Numbered from the stretch's first letter, positions 41,448 through 50,584 are shown. The stretch: 64,000 bases of DNA from Actinopolymorpha pittospori (GCF_014873875.1 NZ_JADBEM010000001.1:8122001-8186000), one strand, 5' to 3'. Numbers and translations are program-made. The notes: a model not told the origin generated them from the letters alone.

Positions 41448-41453
41448 ACCCTA
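41448..41453 (-). promoter_or_regulatory. -10 element of moaA, leaderless
   Basis: Minus-strand TAGGGT, six bases (TGAGGG), then ATG 41441. Confidence 0.5.
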
Positions 41454-41600
41454 GGCCATGTCTCCCCGGGAGCGGGTGATCGTGACAGCGGTCGAAGCGA
41501 GGGTCGGCGAAGATCGTTTCCGGTCCCGGTCGGCTCCGCCGCCCGGCCCCCGACAGGTGCGCCACGGACCCCGATGGGAGGCTCGCACAGGTCTGTCGGT

Positions 41601-41606
41601 TAGCGT
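41601..41606 (+). promoter_or_regulatory. -10 element of the SURF1 gene, leaderless
   Basis: TAGCGT, eight bases, then GTG 41615; no Shine-Dalgarno sequence between them. Confidence 0.45.
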
Positions 41607-41614
41607 CACTGCTC

Positions 41615-42589
41615 GTGTACCGCTTTCTGCTGCGGCCACGCTGGATCGGTTTCATGGTCGGGGTCGCACTGCTCGTGACGGTGTTCGGTCTCCTGGGCCA
41701 GTGGCAGCTCCACCGCCTGGACCAACGCCGTGCGAACAACGCCATCATCACGAGCAACAGCGGGGTGACCGCGCGCCCGGCCGACGACGTACTCGCTCCC
41801 GGCCGCGAGGTTGGCGCCAAGCAGGAGTGGCAGACGGTCAAGGCACGCGGCACCTACGACGCGAAGCACCAGATTCTGGTGCGATACCGCCCATTGGAGG
41901 GCGAGCCCGGCTTCAACGTGCTCACGCCGTTCCGGATCGCCGGGAGTCCCGGCGGCGAGGCGGTCCTGGTCAACCGGGGCTGGATCCCGAGCCTGAGGTC
42001 GACCGGAGCGCCGACGCCGCCCGCGCCGGCCGGTGGCGAGGTCACCATGATCGGCCGGGTACGCCAGAGCGAGGCCGGCGCGGGCAACCCGGGCCTGGGC
42101 AACGGGCAGACCCGCTTCATCGACGTGTCGGCGATCGCCGCGATCCTCCCCTACCCGGTCGTCGGCGGCTACGTCGAACTCGCCGGCGGGGTACCGGAGC
42201 CGGCCGACGGCGGCGGCCAACCGCACCTCCTCCCGCCGCCGGAGCTGTCCGAAGGACCTCACCTCGCCTACGCGTTCCAGTGGTTCCTCTTCGCGGTGAT
42301 CGGCGTCGGTGGTGTGGGCGTGCTCGCCTACGACGAGGCACACGCCGGCCAACTCCGCGACCGGCTGCGCTCCACCCGGGTCGAGCCGAGCGCGCGGGCG
42401 GTCGCCGGGCGTGCCGGCTCCACGTCCCGGACCGCCGGGTCAGGCGGCACCGGGTCACGCGGCACCGGAACGCCCCGCCCGACCGGAACGCCCCGGCCCG
42501 CGCAGCCAGCGCGCGAAACCGAGGCGGCACGCGACCGGAAGACGCCCGCCGACGCGCCGGCGAAGGACCAGGGCACGCCCGTCGACTGA
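41615..42589 (+). CDS. SURF1-family cytochrome oxidase assembly protein
   Basis: 324 residues. RPRWIGFMVGVALLVTVFGLLGQWQLHRLDQR is the first helix with the family Gly-x-Trp-Gln motif; LVRYRPLEGEPGFNVLTPFRI and AVLVNRGWIP are the periplasm-facing core; HLAYAFQWFLFAVIGVGGV is the second helix with the conserved Tyr-Ala-x-Gln-Trp. SURF1 helps assemble haem a into cytochrome aa3 oxidase. The last 80 residues are Arg/Thr/Pro/Ala-rich and probably disordered, longer than in most relatives. Confidence 0.92.
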   Translation: MYRFLLRPRWIGFMVGVALLVTVFGLLGQWQLHRLDQRRANNAIITSNSGVTARPADDVLAPGREVGAKQEWQTVKARGTYDAKHQILVRYRPLEGEPGFNVLTPFRIAGSPGGEAVLVNRGWIPSLRSTGAPTPPAPAGGEVTMIGRVRQSEAGAGNPGLGNGQTRFIDVSAIAAILPYPVVGGYVELAGGVPEPADGGGQPHLLPPPELSEGPHLAYAFQWFLFAVIGVGGVGVLAYDEAHAGQLRDRLRSTRVEPSARAVAGRAGSTSRTAGSGGTGSRGTGTPRPTGTPRPAQPARETEAARDRKTPADAPAKDQGTPVD

Positions 42590-42620
42590 CGTGCGGCGGC
42601 CCGGTCCTCCCTCGCACCGG

Positions 42621-42662
42621 CCGAGCTTCAACGACCGAGCTTCAACGGCCGAGCTTCACCGG
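42621..42662. repeat. Three tandem 14-bp repeats at the SURF1/alaS junction
   Basis: CCGAGCTTCAACGA, CCGAGCTTCAACGG, CCGAGCTTCACCGG at 42621, 42635 and 42649. The third copy contains the alaS stop codon (42656-42658). The repeat lies between convergent genes where a terminator is expected. Confidence 0.7.
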
Positions 42663-45367
42663 CGGGGATCGGCGATGCTGGACGCGAGCTCTTCGGCCGC
42701 GAGTGCGAGCGCCGCGTCGAGCCGTTCGGCGTCACGACCACCCGCGTGCGCGAGCCGCCCGACCCCGCCCGCACCCCCGCCGATGCCGCGGCCCGCCGGC
42801 GTGAGCAGGTCACGCGCTCGTACGCCGGTTCGCGCCAACGGCTCGTTGACGACGAGGACGAGCTGGGCCTTGCCGTCGTGGACCCGACCAAGGACCACTC
42901 CGCCGGGCCGTTCGCCCGGCCCGGCCGCGAGGACCGCCTCGACCAACTCCCGTAGCTCCGCTCCACCGGCCCGGCGTCGCTCGCTCCCACCCCCGCCGCC
43001 GTCGGACCCGTCGACGCGCACCGCGACCAGCCAGCCGCCCGGGACGTCCCGGCGCCTCCCCGCGAGTTCCCGCGCCCACGACGCGAGCTCGACCCGGCGC
43101 GACTCCGCGAGTTCCCGCTCCGCGTCCGCCAACGCACCGAGCCGGTTCCGGAGCCGGTCGAGAACCTGGTCGGTCGGGCTGTCGCCGAGCAACGCCTCGA
43201 CCTGCTCGAGCAACCGGCGTTCGTGGTCGGCGTAGCGCAACGCGTCGAGCCCGGTCAGCGCCTCGATCCGCCGTACGCCGGACCCGACCGAGCCCTCCGC
43301 GACGATCCGCACCGGGCCCGCGGAGCTCCCGTGCGCGACGTGGGTTCCGCCACACAGCTCGCGGGAGAAGTCACCGATGTCGACCACCCGGACGACCTCG
43401 CCGTAGGTCTCGCCGAACAACGCGATCGCACCCGCGGTCTGCGCCTCCGCCCGGCTCGCCTCCCACACGCGTACCTCCGGGTCGGCGAGCAGGCGCTGGT
43501 TGACGTCCTCCTGGATCCTCGCGAGCACCTCGGAGTCGAGCGCGCCGAAGTGGGCGAAGTCGAACCGCAGTCGCCCGGGCGCCACCAGCGATCCCTGCTG
43601 GCGCGCGTGGTCGCCGAGCGTCGAGCGGAGCACCGCGTGCAGCACATGAGTGGAACTGTGCGAGCGGGCGGTGGCCTCCCGCCGGTCCTGGTCGACGACG
43701 CTCTGGACGAGTTCGCCGACGCCGATCGCCCCCCGCGTCACCTCGACGGCGTGGACGTGCAGCCCGTCCCCGCCACGCTGGGTGTCGAGCACGCGCACCT
43801 CCGCGCCCGACGCCGTCCGCACGATGCCCGTGTCGCCCACCTGGCCGCCGGACTCGGCGTACATCGGGGTGCGGTCGAGGAGGAGTTCGACGCGTTCACC
43901 CTCGCTCGCCGAGACCACCTCGAGGCCGTCTCGCACCAGCCCGAGCACGGTGCCCTCCGCGGTGGAGTGGGCATAGCCGACGAAGCTGGTCGGGCCGTGC
44001 CGGGTGACGAGGCGCCGGTACGTGTCGTCCCGACCGGAGTCCGCCTCCCGGGGCGCCCGCGCACGCTGCGCCCGTCGTCGTTGCGCGTCCATCAGCGTCG
44101 CGAAGCGTTCGGTGTCGACGTCGAGACCGGCCTCCTGCGCGACCTCGACCGTGAGGTCGACCGGGAAGCCGTAGGTGTCGTGCAGTTCGAACGCCGTCCG
44201 GCCGGACAGCGTGGGTTCGCGGCGCTCGCGAGTACGCCGGATCGCCGTGTCGAGCAGCCTCGTGCCCTGCGCCAGCGTGCGGTCGAACGCGTCCTCCTCG
44301 TGCGCGAGCGCCTGGCGGACCAGGTCCCGCTGGCCGGTGAGCTCGGGCCACGCCTCCTCGTGCGAGTCGATCACGTCGCCGCCGAGGTCGGCGAGGACCG
44401 GCTCGGTCGCGCCGAGCAGCCGCGTGTGCCGGACCGCGCGGCGGATCAGCCGCCGCAGGACGTATCCGCGACCGTCGTGCGCCGGAAGCACCCCGTCGGC
44501 GAGCAGGAACGCTGCCGCCCGCACATGGTCGACGACCACGCGCGCGGACAGCTCACGGTCGGCGCCGTCCAGCTCGTCGGGTCCGTCGAGACCGACGTGC
44601 CGCGCCAACCGCTCCAGGACGGGCAGCAGCGCGTCGGTGCGGTGGATGTGGGGGACGTCCTGTAGGACCACCGCCGCCCGCTCGACGCCCAGGCCGGACT
44701 CGACGCAGGATTGGGGCAGGTCACCGATCAGGGGGTAGTCCTCCAGCTCGGGACCCGCACCGCGGATGTGCCGCATGAAGACGAGGTTCCACACCTCGAG
44801 GTACCGGTCGGTGTCGATGGCCGGGCCGCCCTCGCGCCCGAACTCCGGCCCGCGATCGTAGAAGATCTCCGAGCACGGCCCGCACGGACCAGGCCCGCGG
44901 GTGGACCAGAAGTTGTCGGCCATGCCCAGCCGCTGGATGCGTTCGGCCGGGATGCCCAGCTCCTGCCACAGCGCCGGGGTCTCGTCGTCGTCACGGTAGA
45001 CCGTCGCCCACAGCCGGTCCGGGTCCATGCCGAGATGCTCGGTGAGGAGCTCATACGCCCACGGCACCACTTCGCTGGGGCCGTAGTCGCCGAAGGAGAA
45101 GTTGCCGAGCATCTCGAAGAACGTCGTGTGCCGGTCGGTACGCCCGACGCTTTCGATGTCACCGGTGCGGACGCATTTCTGCGCCGAGGTCAGCCGCGCC
45201 CGCGGCGGCGCGGACGTGCCCAGGAAGTACGGCTTGAACTGCACCATGCCGGCGGTGGTGAGCAGCATGGTGGCGTCGTCGGGGATCAGGGAGGAGGACG
45301 GCACGACCAGGTGGCCGTGCTGTCGGAAGAAGTCGAGGAAGGTACGACGGATGTCGACGGAGCGCAC
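42656..45367 (-). CDS. alaS: Alanyl-tRNA synthetase (possibly a second copy)
   Basis: 903 residues. Class II catalytic domain: FRQHGHLVVPSSSLIP, QKCVRTGDIESVGRTDRHTTFFEMLGNFSFGDY (motif 2 region) and SGLGVERAAVVLQDV (motif 3). The editing domain keeps the zinc ligands HSSTH and CGGTHV. The C-Ala domain has a long coiled coil and a Gly-rich loop (GSDGGGGGS). It charges tRNA-Ala and clears Ser/Gly-tRNA-Ala. Motif 3 is usually GMGLER preceded by Asp; here it reads ESGLGVER. The usual actinobacterial neighbours (ruvX, mltG, aroE) are missing, so this may be a paralogue (inference). GTG start with GAGAGG upstream. Confidence 0.9.
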   Translation of the reverse strand: MRSVDIRRTFLDFFRQHGHLVVPSSSLIPDDATMLLTTAGMVQFKPYFLGTSAPPRARLTSAQKCVRTGDIESVGRTDRHTTFFEMLGNFSFGDYGPSEVVPWAYELLTEHLGMDPDRLWATVYRDDDETPALWQELGIPAERIQRLGMADNFWSTRGPGPCGPCSEIFYDRGPEFGREGGPAIDTDRYLEVWNLVFMRHIRGAGPELEDYPLIGDLPQSCVESGLGVERAAVVLQDVPHIHRTDALLPVLERLARHVGLDGPDELDGADRELSARVVVDHVRAAAFLLADGVLPAHDGRGYVLRRLIRRAVRHTRLLGATEPVLADLGGDVIDSHEEAWPELTGQRDLVRQALAHEEDAFDRTLAQGTRLLDTAIRRTRERREPTLSGRTAFELHDTYGFPVDLTVEVAQEAGLDVDTERFATLMDAQRRRAQRARAPREADSGRDDTYRRLVTRHGPTSFVGYAHSTAEGTVLGLVRDGLEVVSASEGERVELLLDRTPMYAESGGQVGDTGIVRTASGAEVRVLDTQRGGDGLHVHAVEVTRGAIGVGELVQSVVDQDRREATARSHSSTHVLHAVLRSTLGDHARQQGSLVAPGRLRFDFAHFGALDSEVLARIQEDVNQRLLADPEVRVWEASRAEAQTAGAIALFGETYGEVVRVVDIGDFSRELCGGTHVAHGSSAGPVRIVAEGSVGSGVRRIEALTGLDALRYADHERRLLEQVEALLGDSPTDQVLDRLRNRLGALADAERELAESRRVELASWARELAGRRRDVPGGWLVAVRVDGSDGGGGGSERRRAGGAELRELVEAVLAAGPGERPGGVVLGRVHDGKAQLVLVVNEPLARTGVRARDLLTPAGRGIGGGAGGVGRLAHAGGRDAERLDAALALAAEELASSIADPRR

Positions 45368-45607
45368 GGGAGCCTCTCAGCGGAACGGCGTCGCGGACAG
45401 GAGGTCACTGCGATGACAGGGATCGCAGCTGTCACTGCACACGCCGAGCCGGACCGAGGGGGCCGGCAGAGGGGTCAGTGGTGACGGATCTCGGCGCCCG
45501 GCTCGGCGCACGTAGCTCGCTGTCCCACCGACATGAGTCGCGTCTCCTTCACGGATTCGTCGTCCGGGCCAGTATGCCGGGCCTCGACGGAACCGCACCA
45601 CCGGGTT
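45368..45607 (-). promoter_or_regulatory. alaS leader region with candidate leader peptide
   Basis: 240 bases without an ordinary gene. On the minus strand a -10-like CATACT (near 45574-45569) is followed by AAGGAG and a 19-codon frame 45534-45475 (begins MSVGQRATC, ends RHH), then hairpin options: TGACAG/CTGTCA and GCGAT/ATCGC, which share bases and exclude each other (about 45406-45436), then the alaS ribosome binding site. This looks like an attenuator, but the peptide has no run of Ala, so amino-acid sensing is not evident. Confidence 0.35.
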
Positions 45608-46927
45608 TCAGTGCGCGGGCTCGTCCACGGAGTCCACGGAGTCGACCTTGTCGGCACGGAACGCCGGCTGCTCCTCCAGGGAGGGAGCCTCCGACCGCCC
45701 GGTGTGGTGCGCGGTCACGCAGGCGAGGCGGGCGCCGGCGCCACGCAGCCGGATCTCGATCCGCTCCGCGCTGACCGGCGCGAACGCGTGGATCCGGCGG
45801 ACGCCGACGGTCCCTCCCGACGCGACCACGACACCGTCCACGACCACCTCGTGGCCGCTCACGTGCTGGCCGTCCGTGAGGTCCTCCGACAGCATCAGGT
45901 GGTCGAAGGTGGTCGGGCCGTCGAAGCGCACGCGGACGGCCTCGCCGCCGGACTCGGCCGTGCAGCTGCCGGCGTGGCCGGACCCGAACCGGCGGCGCAG
46001 CTCCCGCCCCAACCCCTCCAACCGCACGCGGTCGTGGTCGTCGAGGAGCCCGCGCCGATCCGGCGGAACGTTGAGCAGCAGACCCGCACCGAGGCCGACG
46101 GAGCGGTAGTAGATGGCGAGCAGGTGTTCCAGGCTCTTCAGGGTGTCGAGGTCGTCGGACTGCCAGAACCAGTGCCGCCGGATCGCGACGTCGCACTCCG
46201 GCGGGAGGTAGCGTCCACCGGCGAGCCAGGTCCGGTCACCGCCGTCGGTGTCGCCTCGCGTCGCGTCGACGACGTAGGTGCAGGGATCTGCGGCCAGACC
46301 GTCCTCGTTGCCCACCCAGCGGATCGTCGGCCGCCCCATGTTGAAGACCATCGCGCCCGGCTGGTGCTCCTGGACGACGCCCATGATGCGGTTCCAGTCA
46401 TAGACCCGACCCTCCGAGCCCGCCCCGTCGAACCACACCTCGAACAGCGGGCCGTACCTCGTGCACAACTCCGTGAGCTGCCGTACGTAGAAGTCGTCGT
46501 AGGCCGCCGGATCGTCGTAGCAGCGCGCGTTCCGGTCCCAGGGAGACAGATAGAGCCCGAGACCGAGACCGGCGTCCTGACAGGCCAGCGCCAACTCCTC
46601 GACCACGTCGCCGCGGCCCGAGCGCCACAGGGACGAACGGACCGAGTAGTCGGTGGTATCGGTCGGCCAGAGACAGAAGCCGTCGTGGTGCTTGGCCGTG
46701 AGAACGACGTACTTCATGCCCGCGTCGACCGCGGTCGCCGCCCACTGCCGGGCGTCCAGGTCCGAGGGCGCGAAGCCCGCGGCGGGAAGCGTCCCGTCGC
46801 TCCACTCCTTGTCGTGGAAGGTGTTGACGCCGAAGTGGCAGAACATCCCGAAGCCGGCCCGCTGCCAGGCGAGCTGTTCGGCCGTGGGGCGATGGGAGGC
46901 CGGTGTCGTCGGGTCGTCGCTGGTCAT
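45608..46927 (-). CDS. Alpha-L-fucosidase, GH29
   Basis: 439 residues from ATG 46927. The barrel starts FGMFCHFGVNTFHDKEWSDG, then YVVLTAKHHDGFCLWPTDTTDYSV and PLFEVWFDGAGSEG, where the Asp of WFDG is the catalytic nucleophile of the family. LLLNVPPDRRGLLDD ends the barrel and a beta-sandwich follows. No signal peptide is visible, so it would act on imported fucosides. The start overlaps the sirtuin stop (ATGA), an unexpected pairing. The acid/base residue cannot be placed with confidence. Confidence 0.88.
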   Translation of the reverse strand: MTSDDPTTPASHRPTAEQLAWQRAGFGMFCHFGVNTFHDKEWSDGTLPAAGFAPSDLDARQWAATAVDAGMKYVVLTAKHHDGFCLWPTDTTDYSVRSSLWRSGRGDVVEELALACQDAGLGLGLYLSPWDRNARCYDDPAAYDDFYVRQLTELCTRYGPLFEVWFDGAGSEGRVYDWNRIMGVVQEHQPGAMVFNMGRPTIRWVGNEDGLAADPCTYVVDATRGDTDGGDRTWLAGGRYLPPECDVAIRRHWFWQSDDLDTLKSLEHLLAIYYRSVGLGAGLLLNVPPDRRGLLDDHDRVRLEGLGRELRRRFGSGHAGSCTAESGGEAVRVRFDGPTTFDHLMLSEDLTDGQHVSGHEVVVDGVVVASGGTVGVRRIHAFAPVSAERIEIRLRGAGARLACVTAHHTGRSEAPSLEEQPAFRADKVDSVDSVDEPAH

Positions 46928-47703
46928 CCTGCCTCCTGGCGGGTGGCGGCGTCGGCGAGGCGCGGGAGCACTTCGCCGATGGGTTCGTGGAGGACAGCCG
47001 AGGCCACCTCGTCGTAGGGCGTCGGCTGGGCGTTGACGACGACCAGGCGGGCGCCGCACCGCCGCGCGACGTCGCAGAGTCCCGCCGCCGGATGCACCTG
47101 GAGCGACGTGCCGACCGCGAGCATCAGGTCGCAGCCGGCGGCGGCCCGTTCGGCCGCGGCGAGGACCTGCCGGTCCAGAGCCTGGCCGAAGGAGATCGTC
47201 GCGGACTTCTGGATGCCGCCGCAGTGTGGGCACAGGGGGTCCGCCTCGCCGGCCTCCACCCGGGCCAGCACCTCCCGCATCGGGGTACGCAGGTCGCAGG
47301 ACACACAGACGGCCCACCACACCGTGCCGTGAATCTCGATGACCTGCCGTGACCCGGCTCGCTGGTGCAGGCCGTCGATGTTCTGGGTGATGATCGCTCG
47401 TACGATCCCGGCGTCCTCGAGCCGCACCAGGGCCTGGTGGCCGGCGTTCGGCGACGCGGTCCACGCCGGGTGCTCCCGGCGTCGTTGCCACGATTCGACG
47501 CGGACCAGCGGGTCGGCGAGATAGTCCTGCAGGGTCGACAGCCGTTCGGCCGACGGGTCGCGGGTCCACACGCCGTTCGGGCCACGAAAGTCGGGGATAC
47601 CAGAATCCGTCGAGATCCCGGCTCCGGTGAGTACAGTGACTGCCTTGGCCGCGCGCAGCCAGGCGCTGACCCGGGAGCCCTGCTCGCCGAGTTGGTCGGA
47701 CAT
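46924..47703 (-). CDS. Sirtuin NAD-dependent protein deacylase
   Basis: 259 residues from ATG 47703. LTGAGISTDSGIPDFRGPNGVW binds NAD, ITQNIDGLHQRAG and IEIHGTVWWAVC hold the catalytic His, and CVSC with CPHC are the zinc pair. VGTSLQVHPAAGL closes the NAD site. It removes acyl groups from lysines using NAD. The active pocket lacks the Tyr-x2-Arg pair expected in class III desuccinylases, so deacetylation is more likely. ATG lies seven bases after TACGGT, so the mRNA is probably leaderless. Overlaps the fucosidase gene downstream. Confidence 0.92.
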   Translation of the reverse strand: MSDQLGEQGSRVSAWLRAAKAVTVLTGAGISTDSGIPDFRGPNGVWTRDPSAERLSTLQDYLADPLVRVESWQRRREHPAWTASPNAGHQALVRLEDAGIVRAIITQNIDGLHQRAGSRQVIEIHGTVWWAVCVSCDLRTPMREVLARVEAGEADPLCPHCGGIQKSATISFGQALDRQVLAAAERAAAGCDLMLAVGTSLQVHPAAGLCDVARRCGARLVVVNAQPTPYDEVASAVLHEPIGEVLPRLADAATRQEAG

Positions 47704-47710
47704 GACACCG

Positions 47711-47716
47711 ACCGTA
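47711..47716 (-). promoter_or_regulatory. -10 element of the sirtuin gene, leaderless
   Basis: Minus-strand TACGGT, seven bases, then ATG 47703. Confidence 0.45.
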
Positions 47717-47892
47717 CGCGAGTTCGGCGGCCGCCCCTCGACCGCCCGTCGCCATCGGACGGCGATTACCCTTCGAGGATCCATCGCACTGCGACGATGT
47801 TCGCAACCGGCCGCACGAGACGTCAGTAAATGTCGGAAGGGCAGTCGTGTCCGCATGCGCAGCGTGACCACCATGGGGAAAGATGAGGCAGC

Positions 47893-48651
47893 GTGGATCT
47901 TGGCGTGCGGGACCGAGTGTTCCTTCTCAGTGGAGCAAGTAGAGGGTTAGGCCGGGCTACCGCCGAGGTCCTGGTGGCCGAAGGCGCCTACGTCGTGATC
48001 TCGGCGCGGGGCGAGGACGGCGTCCAACGCGCCGCCGCGAGCCTCGGCACCGCGCGTGCTGTCGGGGTGGCGGCTGACAACGCCGAACCCGCCGCCGCCG
48101 AACGCCTCGTCGCGACGGCGATGGCCAAGTGGGGACGCCTCGACGGCGCGCTGATCAGCGTCGGTGGACCGGCACCGGGCTCCGCGCTCGACTCCCCCGA
48201 GGAACACTGGCGCGCCGCGTTCGACTCGGTCTTCATGGGCGGACTACGGCTCGCCCGCGCGGTCGCGGCCGCCTGTCGGGACGGCGGCTCCATCGCGTTC
48301 GTCCTGTCGAGTTCCGTCCGCTCGCCCATCCCCGGGCTCGCCATCTCCAACGGTCTGCGGCCCGGCCTCGCCGGCCTGGCCAAGACCCTCGCCGACGAGC
48401 TCGGGCCGGCCGGTGTCCGGGTCAACGGCCTCCTACCGGGAAGCTTCGACACCGAACGCACCCGGGAGATCGCCGCGCACAACGCCGATCCCGAGGCATA
48501 CCGGCGTCGCCGGGAGGCCGAGATCCCGATGCGGCGTTACGGGTCACCGCCCGAGTTCGGCCGGGTGGCCGCCTTCATCCTGTCGCCGGTCGCGTCGTAC
48601 ATGACCGGTACCACTGTCGCCGTCGACGGTGGAGCGCTGCGCGCCATCTAG
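47893..48651 (+). CDS. SDR-family protein with altered active site (BKR-like)
   Basis: 252 residues. SGASRGLGRATAEVL binds the nucleotide and the C-terminus MTGTTVAVDGGALRAI is that of 3-oxoacyl reductases. The central LSSSVRSPIPGLAISNGLRPGLAGLAKTLADELG region aligns where Tyr-x3-Lys is expected, but Ser stands at the Tyr and Arg at the Lys position; LLVNNAG is replaced by LISVGGPAPG. This matches a known SDR subgroup without the normal tetrad, so it may be a binding protein or use other chemistry. GTG start with GAGG four bases away. It overlaps the convergent ABC gene by four bases. Confidence 0.82.
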   Translation: MDLGVRDRVFLLSGASRGLGRATAEVLVAEGAYVVISARGEDGVQRAAASLGTARAVGVAADNAEPAAAERLVATAMAKWGRLDGALISVGGPAPGSALDSPEEHWRAAFDSVFMGGLRLARAVAAACRDGGSIAFVLSSSVRSPIPGLAISNGLRPGLAGLAKTLADELGPAGVRVNGLLPGSFDTERTREIAAHNADPEAYRRRREAEIPMRRYGSPPEFGRVAAFILSPVASYMTGTTVAVDGGALRAI

Positions 48652-50564
48652 GATCCTGGACCCCGGCGGCTGTCCGCCGGGCTTCCCTCCGCCTCCTGCT
48701 GTGGGCGGAACTGCGTCCGGTACAGCTCGGCGTACAACCCGGCCCGCGCCAGGAGCTCCTCGTGGGCACCGGTCTCGGCGACCCGACCGCCGTCGAGCAC
48801 CACGATGAGGTCCGCGTCGCGGACGGTCGAGAGCCGGTGCGCGATGACGAGGGACGTACGCCCGCGCAGCGCGGTGGCGAGCGCCTTCTGCACCGCCACC
48901 TCCGACTCGGAGTCCAGGTGGGCGGTCGCCTCGTCGAGGATGACGACGCGGGGCGCCTTGAGTAGCAACCGGGCGATCGCGAGGCGCTGCTTCTCCCCAC
49001 CGGAGAGCCGGTAACCGCGTTCGCCCACCACCGTGTCCAGCCCGTCGCCGAGCCTCTCGACGAGACTCCAGATCTGGGCGGCCCGCAGTGCCTGGACGAT
49101 CTCCTCGTCGGTGGCGTCGGGTCTGGCATAGCGCAGGTTGGCCCGGATCGTGTCATGGAACATGTGCGGGTCCTGGGTCACCACACCGATCGCGTCACGC
49201 AGGGACGTGAGAGACAGGTCGCGGACATCGATGCCGCCGATCCGGATGGCGCCGCCCGTCACGTCGTACATCCGGGTGACCAGGTTGGTCATCGTGGTCT
49301 TTCCGGCGCCGGACGGACCGACCAGCGCGACCAGTCGGCCCGCCTCCGCGCGCGCCGACACCTCGTGGAGCACCTGCGCGGGCGTGGTCTGGTCCAGTAC
49401 CGCGACGGTCTCCAGGGACGCGAGCGAGACCTCCTCGGCACGCGGGTAGGAGAAGGTCACCCGGTCGAACTCCACGCTCGCGGGCGCGTCGTCCGGCAGG
49501 TCCCGCGCGTCCGGGTGCTCCCTCACGAGCGGCTCGAGGTCGAGCACCTCGAAGACCCGCTCGAAGCTCACCAGGGCCGTCATGACATCGACGTGCACGT
49601 TGGACAGGGCGGTGAGGGGTCCGTACAGGCGGGTCAGGTAGGCGGTCAACGCCACCAGGCTGCCGACGCTGAGGGTCCCGGCCACGGCCTGCAGACCGCC
49701 CCATCCATAGACCAGCGCGACCGACAGCGAGGCCACCAGGAGCAGGAAGAAGACCCGGCTGTACATCGCCTGGGTGACGCCGATGTCACGGACGCGCGCC
49801 GCCCGCCCCTGGAAGGCCTGGTCCTCCCGCTCGTGCCGGCCGAACAGCTTGACCAGCAGTGCGCCGGAGACGCCGAGCCGTTCGGTCAGCATGGCGTTCA
49901 TCTGCGCGTTCAGGTCGTAGGACTCTCGGGTGATGGCCTGCAGCCTGCGACCGACCCACCGGGCCGGAAGGAGGAACAGCGGCAGCATGACCAGCGCGAC
50001 GAGGGTGATCCGCCAGGAGAGCACGACCATCGCGGCGAGGGTGAAGACGGCGGTCAACAGATTGCTGACGACGTTGGACAGCGTGGAGGTGAACGCCTGC
50101 TGGGCGCCGAGGACGTCGTTGTTGAGTCGGGACACCAGCGCCCCGGTCTGGGTGCGGGTGAAGAACGCGAGCGGCATCCGCTGAAGATGGGCGAAGACCT
50201 GGGAGCGCATGTCGAAGATGAGGCCCTCGCCGATCCGGGATCCGCAGTACCGCTCGACCAGGCCGAGACCCGCCGTCACGACTGCGATCCCACCGACCAC
50301 CAGTGCCAGGGTGACGACGCGCACGGCGTCCCTGCCGAGAACGCCGTGGTTGATGATCTCGCGGAACAGCAGGGGGGTGGTCGCGCCGAGTGCGGCGTCG
50401 ACGGCGAGCAGAGCCGTGAGGGTGACCACGAACGACGTGTACGGGCGCGCGAAGGAGACGATCCGCTTCGTGGTGCCGGGCGCGAGGTGTTGCCTGGTCG
50501 CCGACCGGTCCCGGGTGAACGAGCGCATCGCGCCCCAGCCACCGAAGCCGCCCTGCAGACTCAA
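48648..50564 (-). CDS. ABC exporter half-transporter (TM + ATPase)
   Basis: 638 residues from TTG 50564, chosen because AGGAGA lies six bases upstream. The frame is open to 50582; ATG 50528 is a second option. Six helices in residues 50-330 with RLNNDVLGAQQAF in a coupling loop, then GPSGAGKTTMTNLV, RLSGGEKQRLAIARLL, VVILDEATAHLDSESE and VIAHRLSTVRDAD. The Glu after Walker B is present, so it is active and probably homodimeric, of the MsbA/multidrug type common in actinobacteria. Cargo unknown. Confidence 0.9.
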   Translation of the reverse strand: MSLQGGFGGWGAMRSFTRDRSATRQHLAPGTTKRIVSFARPYTSFVVTLTALLAVDAALGATTPLLFREIINHGVLGRDAVRVVTLALVVGGIAVVTAGLGLVERYCGSRIGEGLIFDMRSQVFAHLQRMPLAFFTRTQTGALVSRLNNDVLGAQQAFTSTLSNVVSNLLTAVFTLAAMVVLSWRITLVALVMLPLFLLPARWVGRRLQAITRESYDLNAQMNAMLTERLGVSGALLVKLFGRHEREDQAFQGRAARVRDIGVTQAMYSRVFFLLLVASLSVALVYGWGGLQAVAGTLSVGSLVALTAYLTRLYGPLTALSNVHVDVMTALVSFERVFEVLDLEPLVREHPDARDLPDDAPASVEFDRVTFSYPRAEEVSLASLETVAVLDQTTPAQVLHEVSARAEAGRLVALVGPSGAGKTTMTNLVTRMYDVTGGAIRIGGIDVRDLSLTSLRDAIGVVTQDPHMFHDTIRANLRYARPDATDEEIVQALRAAQIWSLVERLGDGLDTVVGERGYRLSGGEKQRLAIARLLLKAPRVVILDEATAHLDSESEVAVQKALATALRGRTSLVIAHRLSTVRDADLIVVLDGGRVAETGAHEELLARAGLYAELYRTQFRPQQEAEGSPADSRRGPGS

Positions 50565-50584
50565 GGAGAGTCTCCTGCGCAACG

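Noticed and set aside
43223-44665. 480-codon plus-strand frame opposite alaS
   Set aside because: Antisense shadow of a clear AlaRS; composition-driven.
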